The notes under the pieces were generated by a model. It saw only the letters and a program-made list of their open reading frames with translations, ran no database searches and was not told the origin of the DNA. The position numbers and the translations under genes are program-made. A stretch of 64,000 nucleotides of DNA, taken from the NCBI GenBank assembly GCA_027919835.1, contig JANVFP010000020.1:868001-932000 (forward strand), written 5' to 3'. This DNA is from Lentinula raphanica (Eukaryota; Basidiomycota; Agaricomycetes; Agaricales; Omphalotaceae). Shown here one piece after another: positions 45,055 through 55,684 of the stretch (its first letter is position 1; each line of letters begins with the position of its first letter).

Positions 45055-47060
45055 ATGGGAAACCAGGCCAATGCCAGGCGAAGGACATCTGGCAAGCGCA
45101 AAGTTAAACAGCCAGCGTCAGCGTCATCAGCACATGAACATGAAAACAAAAACAGCAGTGGTTCAGCTTCTGCAACACTTTCTCCTCCTCCTACTCGTCC
45201 TACTCCAAAACCTTACCACCGTGGTATTCCGGCTTATGACAGGGTACATCCTGCTGGTCATAGCCTGGGATTAGATACCATAGATGAAGACAACACTACT
45301 GCGGCTGCAGCATTGATGTCACTCTCCAATGCTGCTGGTGTCTTTCAGCAGGCTACTCCTGTGCACTCTCACACCACTGCAGCAGCTACATCCTCAGTCC
45401 ACCGCGGCAGAAAAGCTCAAATCCATTCTACACCAGTACCCCAGCCTACCATCCATTATAGGGCACCGAGCTCACCTACCTTGAACACTACTAGTATTCT
45501 GAACTCGGATGATGACGCTCTCATCCCAGACACCATCCAAAATCACAGCAATGCTAATCCAGACAATGACGACCGCTACTTGAATGATCAACGAACTGCA
45601 TATTCTCAGACAAAGAGAAAACCTACAGAAGCCATGGATATTAGTAGTGAGAGTGAAGATGATAACGGTGCGTCGATTTCTCATAATGCCTTACCGCTTT
45701 TACATTTACATACAGTTATTTGCTCAGATGACAGCGAAGACCCTTGGACTGCACATGTCAAGTCTGTTCGGCAGTTCAAGATCCCGTTTGAAGTTCCATA
45801 TCGCAGTTCGAAACGGAATCTTTCCACCATTACATCCCACACGAACTTCGATACCTTTATGAACGAGTTGGCAGCGGCAATGGACACACGGGTTTCCCTC
45901 CTTCGCAATATATCATACCTGCCTTCATACAAACCGAAAGCAAAGGCTCACGAAGGACCAAACGATATTCTGCTTGAATGCGAACAAGACTGGATCAATC
46001 TCATTCAAGGTGTCGAAGGTTATCTTGATTCACGGACTGCGCGCCAGCAAAAGCAGAGCTGGTCAATCACAATCCTCGACAAGACCCCGGTAGACAAGGC
46101 TCCAGTCAAGGATAGTTCAAAGGTATGTTCATCGTTTGCAAAACACAGATACGGTGAAATGCTAACACTCAGTAATGTCAGCTGACGAAGAATTCCTCCT
46201 CCGCTGCTGCGGCTGGTTCTGAGCAAGTTGTGTCTATGTCTGATGCGGCATTGCTGGTTTCTCTTTGGAAAGAAACGCGATGCTCCGCTTGTCAAGCACC
46301 TTGCTATGTGCTTAGCAGCGGTGACCATTATCAATACACGGATGGTGACTTGAATATGTGGGTCGACCTTGCGGTACGTTGTCACCAGATCACAATGACC
46401 TTCAATCATAACTGACACCGGCACACTATTATAGTCAAAACATAAAGCAGTCATTGACAAAAACAACCCTCCCGTTGAAATTCTCAAAATCTCGGTGAAA
46501 ATCTTTCTCGACAGAATCGGCGTACTACCAGTACCGTGGCGCCAATGACTCCTGCACCTATTCAATATATACCTGCTCCTGCTCCTGCAGCACCAGATAT
46601 AGCAGCCCGAATGCAGGAAGTGGTCATGGTCATGGGTGCTGTTGCTCCCCTCATGCAGACCATGATGCAATCACTGAATCCCCAGAATTCCTCGTCGAAC
46701 ACATCACATGCATCGAACTCCTCGAAACGCCCCCGTTCAGATAGTTCTGTGGCTCCCACATCTTCCCCAGCCGGTAGTCCACAAAAGTCGAAGGCAGCAC
46801 CTTCCAATAAGAAGAATCTGGAACTCTGTGATTGGTTGCCACAGATCGACATGGATCCTGAGCGCTCAAAACGGGGTGGAAATTATAGACAATATACTGA
46901 TATCCTCCAAGAACGTGGTTTGTTTGATATGGAAGATTTGTCAGGACTCAAAGAGGAGACCCTGTCGCAGCTTACCGGAATGGAATATGGGTATGCACAA
47001 CGTCTAATTAGATGGGCAAAAGAGGACTTAGGATTGATCAAACGGCCTCGTTTCAGTTAG
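45055..47060 (+). CDS. Accessory protein of the Tc1-like element, SAM-like C-terminus
   Basis: The first exon runs from MGNQANARRRTSGKRK to about 46123 (basic, then Ser/Pro-rich, with acidic patches DDDALIPD and SSESEDDN). After the intron GTATGT...GTCAG (46124-46181) comes SDAALLVSLWKETRCSACQA with a CSACQAPC cysteine pair, then a second intron (GTACGT...TATAG, ending 46437). The last part is Pro/Ser-rich with a basic KRPRSD and ends in WLPQIDMDPERSKRGGNY, YTDILQERGLFDMEDLSGL, LTGMEYGYAQRLIRWAKEDL, which has the helix pattern of a SAM-like domain. The frame between 46437 and 46536 needs a 20-nt intron or an indel, so the join is uncertain. A DNA- or partner-binding role in transposition is inference. 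Confidence 0.6.
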
Positions 47061-47073
47061 AACACAGATAATT

Positions 47074-48274
47074 TCATTCTTCTATATACCCACAATGTCC
47101 AAAGAATCCTTGAGCATCTTTGCTCGTAATAGAATATGTCATTCGCAAAATGTGTGTATAGACATACCCATCATCAATGTCTGGGTCATAATCTTCTCGT
47201 GCTAACTCGCCATGCCGCCGGACTTGTGCTTTGATTGCTGAGAAACTGAGCTCGATGGGATTATAATCTGGAGAGTAGGGTGGAAGGAAAAAGTAGCGCA
47301 TCCCACTGGTACAGTGTCAGTATATGTTGATCTGCACGATGAGAATACGAACCGTGATTGAATGAGGTCTAAAACTCGTGGGTCCTTGTGGATACGAGCA
47401 TTATCCATAACGATTACAGATTTCGGAGACGGAAAAGGTTGCATGCATGTCAGAAGTGCTTCGATAAAGTCGAAGAACCTTTGTGCTGTGAAAGATCCTT
47501 CGACGACTTTGGCATAGAGGATACCACCAATAGAGAGTGCAGGAAGAAGAGAATAACCAAAAAGAGAAGATCATGAATGGCTTTGAAAGAGAAGTGTGTA
47601 GAAAGAGACGAACCGTCGACCTCGTACAAAGAATGTACTCTTGAACACCCGCCTTCCACGAACAGCCCACCCGCGGCGCCTATATGGTGTACGTCGATCG
47701 AAGGAGCTTTCATCTACAAAAACAAGCTGTCCAGCTGTATAAGAACGTGCATAGGTTAATTTGAATTGTGCTCGTTTCAGCTTGTCACGCTCAATTGCTA
47801 CACGAGTGATCTATGAAGCTGGGTTTGAGACTGATATGCTTGTCCAATGATCAAGTGTACGGACCTTCTTGAGACGATATCCACTTTGTTTCAACATTCT
47901 CCAGATAGTTGCAAGGCTAAGGTGTACACCCCTACGCTCCTCTAGTTGTTGTTGTAGTTCATCCAGATACATGTCGGGTGTATGAGCGAGGAGTCCATGA
48001 ATGAACTGGGTTTGCATGAGATTTCTTGCAGAAAGTCATGAAAATAGCAACGCACCCTCATATCCTGAGTATTGAATTTATGCTTCCTCCCTCGAAGATC
48101 ACTTCTTGTAAGTCTAAGCCCTGAAATGTTCTTCTGGTGTTCTGCCAAGATGCGCTGCACTGTCCTTCGTTTGCATGCTGATTTTGCAACAACTTCCTCA
48201 AGGGAAGCACAGTTTCTACGAAGATTCACAATGGTACGCCGAAGATCATCTGAAAGACGTTTTCCACGGGCCAT
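47074..48274 (-). CDS. Tc1-like DD34E transposase, one damaged splice site
   Basis: Starts MARGKRLSDDLRRTIVNLRR (ATG 48274): paired-type helix-turn-helix, with CKRRTVQRILAEHQKN. Next FIHGLLAHTPDMYLDELQQQ, SLATIWRMLKQSGYRLKK, intron GTCCGT...CATAG, ITRVAIERDKLKRAQFKL, then the catalytic core: LVFVDESSFD (first Asp), VIVMDNARIHKD (second Asp), and after an intron PPYSPDYNPIELSFSAIK (Glu), with 34 residues between the last two, as in Tc1. Ends at 47074. The intron after FVRGRR begins GTTCGT, but its end reads TTTTGG where AG is needed to restore YSLLPALSIGGIL; a 31-nt gap after NTQDMR is also unusually short for an intron. The catalytic residues are intact but this copy may not be spliced properly. 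Confidence 0.75.
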
Positions 48275-48696
48275 CTTGCAGTGGTAGAGGTGTGTGGCAT
48301 GGAAGTCAGAGAACAAGGATAGAATGATGACTAATGCAACCTATAAAGTTCGAAACCGAGTTCAATTGCTAAATTCTCGAGTGGGGCACACTTATACGCA
48401 ACCTTGCGAACATCATATGTAATCTGCATGGATATCTGACAACAGGAAGAGATGTTATTTGTGTTTTGAGACAATTCGGCCTCGAAAATTTGTGGTATAC
48501 AATATGTTTATATTCTTCAAATCTAACTATGGGGCTGTCTGGAGCTATATTACCGCTGTTGAACGCACTCAAAATCGAAGGAATCGGTCAAGAAATGAGC
48601 GAGATATCGCTGTTTTAGTTTTGGACGGTTTTCGAGCAAAAAGAGATGAAGCGTGCGAACGAGGCGCCAACTCTTGTGAAAACAGCAATAATTTGA

Positions 48697-48920
48697 CATC
48701 AGGAAAAATACCCTCAGCCCAGAGAGCCTAGAGACACCCCCAAAAGCCCAGGCTTCCCAGAGATACTCAGAGATTTCCAAAGATTTTCAAAGCAACTCAG
48801 GTAAGCCTGAAGACACTAGGTTGACTTGAAATAATTTCAAAGTCTTTAAACTGCCTGGGATTTTGGGGGTGTCTCCAGGCAATTCTGGGCAACCTGGGCC
48901 TAGATATATTTTTCCTGACA
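48697..48920. mobile_element. CATCAG-family MITE 8 (about 224 bp)
   Basis: Starts CATCAGGAAAAATACCCTC and ends ATATTTTTCCTGACA, the last two bases changed from the usual TG. It lies only a few bases from the right end of the Tc1-like element, within the split long element. In reverse complement it closely matches MITE 6. Confidence 0.75.
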
Positions 48921-49125
48921 AGTTCGGAACACATTCTGATTATATGTATCATAATATATTACTACAACCATTACATACTATGTATAATATTAACAAATAT
49001 AATAGATAACAATGTATATAGTATATGTTATTATAGCTATATTCAGATTTTGACCTGGTGAAGTTCTTTTTGATTGTACACAGTCGATGGTGGCAGGTCA
49101 TGTGACCACCTATATTATTGACAAC

Positions 49126-49571
49126 TGTGATGACAGATTCGCGGGATCTATGAGCCTATGTGAGTACACATGAGAGCCTCAGAACAAACACAAGTTCTCG
49201 TTGGTTACCTATGAGCCTATGTGAGTACACGCAAGAGCTATAGATAACTATGTTTAAGATATATAGACAGGGAACCAGAGTAAGGAAAAGACGTACCCTC
49301 AGAACGAACACAAGTTCTGAGGGGCATCGCACGATTTCGTATACGTATAAATAGATAGTGAAAATTGTAAGTAAAATTTTACAGACCTTAAGCGAGTGAC
49401 TCGAGTCTGGAACTAGGGTACCCTGAAACCTAGGAATGAAACTGACGCAGGGAGCAGTGCTCGCAGAAGTATATGCTGAACAATGGTCCCAACAGCTGAG
49501 TGTATGTGTTTCCTCAGAACGCCAAACGCTCACGTGAGAAAACACACTACGCGTTGCATCCAAACTCAACA
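49126..49571 (-). repeat. copia 3' LTR (446 bp)
   Basis: On the minus strand it starts TGTTGAGTTTGGATGC and ends CTGTCATCACA. The polypurine tract CCAGGGGGAG lies directly upstream (49572-49581). Internal short repeats include GAGCCTATGTGAGTACAC twice and AACACAAGTTCT twice. The junction with the left neighbour is clear because the interrupted repeat has an intact copy at 25385. Confidence 0.85.
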
Positions 49572-52310
49572 CTCCCCCTGGCGTTCTGAGTACCACCAGT
49601 CCAAGCCGAGAGCCAATACGATATGCCGGTGTTTATCTTTTGGAAGAGATTTGGTCATGATGTCGGCAAGGTTTTGATTGCTTTGAACCGGGTGGACGGA
49701 TACAAGACCGCGTGCCACAACGTCGCAAATGAAGTGATAGCAGATGTCGATATGTTTAGAAAGACTGTGTTCTTTGTTTGTTTTGGTGAGACTGATCGCC
49801 CCTAGGTTGTCACAAAAGATGTCTATAGGAGAGTCGCCCAAGCCCATATCAATCTCATCAAACCAACTTCGAGTCCACAAGGCCTGCTGTACACCTCTCG
49901 ACATCGAAATATACTCCGATTCCATGGAGGATAGAGCAACGGAGGATTGTCGTTTCAATGACCAAGATACGGGAGCGCCATTCACTAGGAAGAGGTAACC
50001 TGACATGGACTTGCAGGTCACCTTGTCACCTGCCCAATCTGCATCGACATAACCTATGGGTTTGATGGTGCCAGAGGATCCAGGGCGATATACAATGCCA
50101 TAATGAATGGTCGCAAAGATGTACCGACAAAGCTTGATGGCAAGCTCCCAATGGACTCGCAAGGGAGCGTCCTGCACGGTGGACAACACACTACAAGCGA
50201 ATACAATGTCAGGACGTGTACAGCTGGCACCCCACCAACAGCATCCCAGAATCCCTCGGTAAGGCTTGTCCTTCATAAACTCAATATCTTCGGAGGTCCG
50301 TGGTGTTAGTGAGGACAAGGAGAAGTTAGGCAGCAGAGGAGTGAATGAGGGATGAAGTTGGTCGATGATTCCGAAGATTCGGAAGGCATTTACGAAGAAG
50401 GGAGCTTGGGAAATACATATGGACCCATCGTTTCGATGATCCACGGTAAGACCCACTAGAAAGTTTTTGTCTTTAACATCGGTGAGGTCCCAAATTCTAA
50501 ACCCATTGACTACACCCTCGGCTTCGGAGGATGAGGAAGAACCACTGAAGACATCGTCCGTATGTACAGAGGCAATGGAGTACTCGTTGGTAGAAGGGTC
50601 GCGTCGATATCTGATGCATGGATCTGCTCGAGATGATTTAAAGCCTAAGCATTGGAACTGACCCTCCAAATCCTTGTACCAAATATGTCCAGCTTGCACT
50701 ATACCATACAATGGTTTGTGCATTAAGCAGACTTTATCCTCCTCCCCCTTAGCAGTGAACCCGGTAGGTTGATGCATGTAGACAGGCGGGTCTTTCGGGA
50801 GATTTCCGTTGAGATAAGCGGCGGAGAAATCCCGCTGACGAGTTTGAAGATGCTTAAATGCACAAATGGCAATGAGGAGGCGGACCGATTCACATCTGGC
50901 CACCATAGACCAGCTCTTTGAAAAAATCCACTCCGGGGATCTGCATATCACCTCTAGCCACGTATCATGCCTTCCTCTTCAAGATGATGCCCTCACCATC
51001 AACTTTGAGATCATACACCCACATTCCGCTTAGAATCCGAGCATCATCAGGTCGATCAACCAATGACCAACACCCACGCTTGATGAGAGAGTCAATCTCT
51101 GCCTGCATAGGGGGTAGCCATCCTTCGGAGTCTCTCATTGCTTCTGCATATGACCTGGGGATGCTGACCTCTCCTCCCCCTTTGATGGTGCTGGCCAGTA
51201 TGACAATGTTCGCCCACTCTTCATTCTCTTGGCGGGCAGTAGCTTTGTCCTTCTCAAACTCCATGGATTGCAGTAGGCAAGCAGACGGGACGCGAGTACG
51301 CGTGGAACGACGAAGAGGAATTGGAGCTGGAGGACCAGATTCAGAAGAAGAGTGAAGATCAGAGGAAGAGGGAGTAGAATCATTCGAGGAGGTGGATTCG
51401 GCAGAAGACTTCGAAGTTTCGGCACTCTGCCGTTGATCCGAAACGAGGTCCGAGTCACTTGGTTGATTTTGATTATTGGCTAAGTCTGAATCCTTGACGT
51501 CCTCTGCTGCATGCTGAAGAGTACAACAAGGAATCCCCTCCTCAAATACGACGTCTCGAACAGGATAAACCCCCTTTCGCCTAATATCCCATATCCGATA
51601 CCCTCGACGTCCAACGTAACCCACGATGCGACCTTCCCAGGCTTGTCTACCAAGCTTCCCCTCGAGGTGATCAAGGTCGGTAACCCAGCATTTACAACCC
51701 CAATGACAGAGATGCGACACATTCACCTTTCTCCCACTGGCTTTGAACCACTTCTCCCAAGGAACAACACCCGGATGACGATTAGTGGGGATCATTCCAT
51801 GAATATAGCAATACACAGAACTAGCCTCGGCCCAGAAACGATGGTCGAGGTCAGAATCCTCTATCATTGCACGTACTCCAGAGATAATGGTGAGATTTGC
51901 ACGTTTGACCTGCCCGTTGGCTGCCGATGATGCCTTAGGAACTTTCTTGACGAGGATTCCACGGTTAGCACACCATTCATCAAACAGCTTGTTATCGAAC
52001 TCTTTACCCATATCGATTTGAAAGATACGGACCTGACGACCAGTTTGGCGTTCTGCCATCGCAACAAACTGTTCAACAAGATGTAGGATGACCGTGGCTT
52101 CTTTGGTTGCACTGAAGGAGGGAAAGGGAATGCCTGTGCCATCGTTGCAAGCCAGAAGCATGTAGTAAGCACCACCAAGGCTTTTCGTACGAGCTCGACC
52201 TCAGAGGTCAAGACTAACTCATTCAAGTGGCTCCAAGGCAGGTACAACAATGTCATAAAATGGGATTCTCTTTGCCTTGGCAAGAAGGCACACCTCACAC
52301 TTTCCACAGA
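49566..52310 (-). pseudogene. copia pol: integrase, reverse transcriptase, RNase H, decayed
   Basis: From 52310: CGKCEVCLLAKAKRIPF (end of the integrase zinc finger), integrase core with SLGGAYYMLL, IFQIDMGKEFDNKLFDEW, KASSAANGQVKRANLTI, then the linker FWAEASSVYCYIHGMIPT. Reverse transcriptase: DFSAAYLNGNLPKDPPVYMH, PLYGIVQAG, and SVHTDD where active copia has YVDD. RNase H: GYVDADWAGD, SSMESEYISM, IFCDNLGAISL, IMTKSLP. The stop lies inside the LTR at 49566. Defects: TGA after ILKRKA (about 50967), another stop near 50900, and Lys in place of the catalytic Glu of integrase (GQVKRAN instead of GVAERAN). So it is not functional. Confidence 0.8.
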
Positions 52311-52479
52311 GAGAGAAGTGTAAGGAGTTGGTTAACAACGCCAATCACGGACCCAAAGCTGGTTCACCAGGAAGTAGATTATCCTGGGGTTATCACCAAT
52401 AACAGCTTCTAGAAAAACACACAGACCTTTGCTGGAATGTTACTTCAGCAAAGTATAAAAGGGTGTGGCTACGTTGTCT

Positions 52480-53060
52480 GGAATATTACGTCAGACAGGT
52501 AATCACGGTTGTTGCAAGGCTGGGATGGACGTTAGACAATGAACAAAGAGCGATCACAAAGCTGGGTTGGACGTCAGTCGATGGATCGAGTATAAAGGCT
52601 TGCTGGAACTTGGTCGTCAGACAAGAGAAGAATAGTGACCGTAAAGCTGGATTGGACGTCAGATCAAGGTAGATGCTTGCTGGGATGGACTTCAGACAAG
52701 AAAAACAACATGTGCAGTCAAAAGATGCTGAATCAACAGTGGGTAGGTGGGGGTACAAGAATAACTAGTCTAGGGTACAAACAAGTTTCTAGGGTGTCTT
52801 ATATACCAATCTACAATGCCTCATGGATACCTCATGTATGCCTTGTGTATGCCTCATGTGTGCCACATGTATCCAGCATACCACATGTATGCCTCATGTA
52901 TGCCTGAGTGTAGATATAATCAGACACATTCACAGTCGTACCTGGCGCACAAGCTCACAATTGTTTTGCTCACGCTCACATTCGTTTTGCTCATACTCAC
53001 ATTCGGGCCGCCCATGCTCACGTCGGGAGGCTCACAGTCACATTCGGTAGGCTCTTAAGT
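52480..53060. repeat. Left minisatellite arrays of the MULE-like element
   Basis: Three arrays in series: about 52515-52700 with CTGGATTGGACGTCAGA-like units, about 52815-52910 with CTCATGTATGC-like units, and about 52955-53055 with GCTCACATTCG-like units. The last is mirrored (as GAATGTGAG) at 62410-62540, so the arrays probably form long degenerate inverted ends. Confidence 0.6.
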
Positions 53061-53401
53061 CACAGCTGCCCAATCATACTGTACAGGTCATAGAAAATTT
53101 CAAATGTCTGTTGATTTCAATAAACAAATACTATCTTTCCTTTCTACTACAACCACGACGCGTGAATGGCCAGCCAAATCAGCCAGAATGAGAATGAAGC
53201 GATATCAATGGTCAAAAAGCTTCCCGTTCATATATTGGACGCGTTCCGTAAGCATGTTAGTCTTCTTGCGTGTGGTATCCTTCTTTGTACATGATATTAA
53301 CATTCCCATTCATTCAGTCATTCGACGCCGACTTCATTCAGAAGCATCCCAGCATCTTTCTCACATGGGATTGGATCAATATCGACGCGTTGAGAGACTG
53401 T

Positions 53402-55238
53402 GTTTTTGAGTCGAAATTCATTAATAGCACACTCAATAATTTTTGTGTGGGCTCTATATTGTGTCAGGATGTTGTCTATAGCATATTCCTCTAGATATAA
53501 TTCAGAGAACTCGAAATTACAACCTGTGAAGCTAGCTATACTATGATCTTTTGTGATATAACACTGTTTTTATGTGAAAGACAGTGCATACACCCATGTT
53601 ATGAAGTCAAATTGCTGCTAGGTCATGAAAAGAGTTATCCTACAACCTATTCTATGCTAACTCTATGGGATACAGCCAAGAGATCTGTAATGGGGGTCAT
53701 TGAATATGACACCTATTGTTACATGTAAGTGTAGACATCTATGGTGTACATGAAACATGTACATGTGTATCACAGTGTCCAACCTTTATGATCACTAGCT
53801 GAATCATGTACAGACACTGCCAGTAGACTGTAGGAGTGCTTTCCTCATGAAACAGCATCAGTATACTTGCACTACATGGACATGTGCATTGGCATTTATA
53901 TAAAACACTATTATATCACACAAGATCACAGTATAGCTAGCCACACAGGTTGTAATTTCGAGTTCTCTGAATTATATCTAGAGGAATATGATATAGACAA
54001 CATCCTGACACAATATAGAGCCCACACAAAAATTATTGAGTGTGCTATTAATGAATTTCGACTCAAAAACACCAAATAAGAGCCCATAAGCGCCCAAAAC
54101 TCATTGTTATAAGTGTGTTATAGTATAACAATGAGTGTGTTATGTATATCAAGTAATATTGTTCCAACTTTTTGACTGTTAAGTGTGTTAAGTATAGTGA
54201 CTGATAACACTGTTTTGAGTATTTATTGTCAACTGTATTAGATATAATACATATCACTACTGTTCTGAGTTTTAGTATGTTAGGTGTGATAAGTACCAAG
54301 TGTACTGAACATATTGAGTAATAAAAATTGTTCTGAGTGTTCAAGGGTACTAGGTGTGCTAAAAATATCATGTACATCATATTTACTCAATGTTCTCAAT
54401 CTGGTATGATTTTTGAGTAATATGAGCTATTCTTAGTGATTAAGAGTGCTAGAGGTGCTAACAATAGCATATACATCATATATACTAACTTTATAGTGGA
54501 TTTGGAATGATTTGGAGTGATAAAAATTTTTACACTTGTCGCATATTTTTTTTTATTTTGCATTTTCAGGGCCAATGAGGCACCCCTGAATTTTTTGACT
54601 ATTTTTATGATTTTTTTCAGATTTTTTGCTACAAGATGACATCAAGTTCTATTTTTAGCAAAATTTCCTTTTCAGGTAATTTTGATGTCCCTGGGGTATC
54701 CAGTGCCACATAATAACCTATTTTCAATTATATATAATATTTATCTATTTTTAGACACTCATATGTACTCTGAACCAATATGTTCTATAAATAGAATATT
54801 TAACATTTTTGATCTCTTACCTCATTATTACCTTTCTGGTTATTTTTAGTATTTTTATTATATTTTTATCATTTTAATTATCTATCTAGACCCTACATTG
54901 TATTTTGCTATATAAGGATATTTTGCATCATGTGATTTTTAACCTTCTTTTTGGTAACCTAGACCTCCCTGAATTTTTTTGGTATTTTTCCGATTTTTTA
55001 ACCATTTTATTTACCTATTTACATCATATATATGTAATATTTCCCAAAAGGGTAATCATTTAAAAACCCCCTCGGAATAATATTAGGACCCCCGGGCATT
55101 TCAAGCAAGTTTTCGGGCCATTCCAGCACCCCCCGGTGAACTTTTTAGTACTCTGTGAAGTTCACAGGAAATAATACAATACACTACCGTGAACTTCACA
55201 GTGTGCTTTAAAGATTCTTTACTGCTACAGGTGAGGGT
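53402..55238. mobile_element. Palindromic element E, left arm cut short
   Basis: Starts inside the left arm (GTTTTTGAGTCGAAATTCA), passes through the centre (with ORF LLLGHEKSYPTTYS at 53543) and the right-arm ORF (53867-54079), then the AAGCGCCC words, TTAAGTGTGTTAAG units, CACTTGTCGC and an AT-rich outer region. It ends with CTGTGAAGTTCACAG-type palindromes and ACTGCTACAGGTGAGGGT near 55238, like the CTACAGCTACGGGT end of element C. The MULE-like coding sequence stops at its left edge. Confidence 0.75.
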
Positions 55239-55684
55239 AATCCGTTCAGATGAATGGATTACGCACCAAGGATTTGTTGGTTGGCAGACCACGCCCTCGT
55301 GGTCTCCAACCCTCTAGGTTAGCCCATTATCGTCCCTGCTACCTTGCTACCCTGTCTTGTATCCCTAGATGTCGTCCCGGTGGCCCTATCGCGTTGAGGA
55401 ACGAGGTGGTAGTTGAGGAGATGGAGGGCGAGGAAGAGGAAGAGGTGTGGGAGAAAGTAAATGGACGGCGCTTCTGCGTTTGGATGCCGAGACGCCAAGT
55501 AAGCGCCGACCTAGCGTAGGCTCGGCCATGGATAAGAGAGGCTTGCAGAGATGCTTTAGGCTCGAATAAATGTTGGAAAAATGAGGAAAAATACCAGATA
55601 AATCCGGGAAAATCCAAGAATATTGAGGGATAATTTGTGGAAATTTGTGGGGTCTAAGGAGTACATGTTATGCTTTATAACACC
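55239..55684 (-). repeat. LTR fragment, reverse orientation
   Basis: Reverse complement of the first 450 bp of the LTR-like block at 15714. It ends at 55684 with the complement of TGTTATAAAGCATAACATG and includes ATGGATTACGCACC and GCTTCTGCGTTTGGATGCCG. It lies between element E and the resumed MULE-like exon, so it is part of the same insertion cluster. Confidence 0.65.

Larger units (their letters stand above)
44645..48692. mobile_element. Two-ORF Tc1-like transposon (about 4.05 kb)
   Basis: Terminal inverted repeats of about 315 bp (44645 to about 44960, and 48384 to 48692) start ATTATTGCTGTTTTCACAAG and include TTGGCGCC close to each end. Inside are a DD34E transposase gene on the minus strand and a convergent gene on the plus strand, nearly meeting at 47060-47074. 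It interrupts a known repeat, which fixes its ends within a few bases. I could not settle the target duplication (TA is expected for this group). Confidence 0.85.
44266..49125. mobile_element. Second copy of the long CATCAG-type element, split by later insertions
   Basis: 44266-44644 matches 25385-25796 and 48921-49125 matches about 25810-26009, so together they give the left and middle parts of the 1126-bp element. Between the two parts lie a Tc1-like transposon and a small MITE. At 49126 the sequence is cut again by the copia LTR. The right end is not in the window. Confidence 0.8.

Noticed and set aside
51511..51930. 139-codon plus-strand frame
   Set aside because: Antisense to copia pol; the minus-strand integrase explains the open frame.
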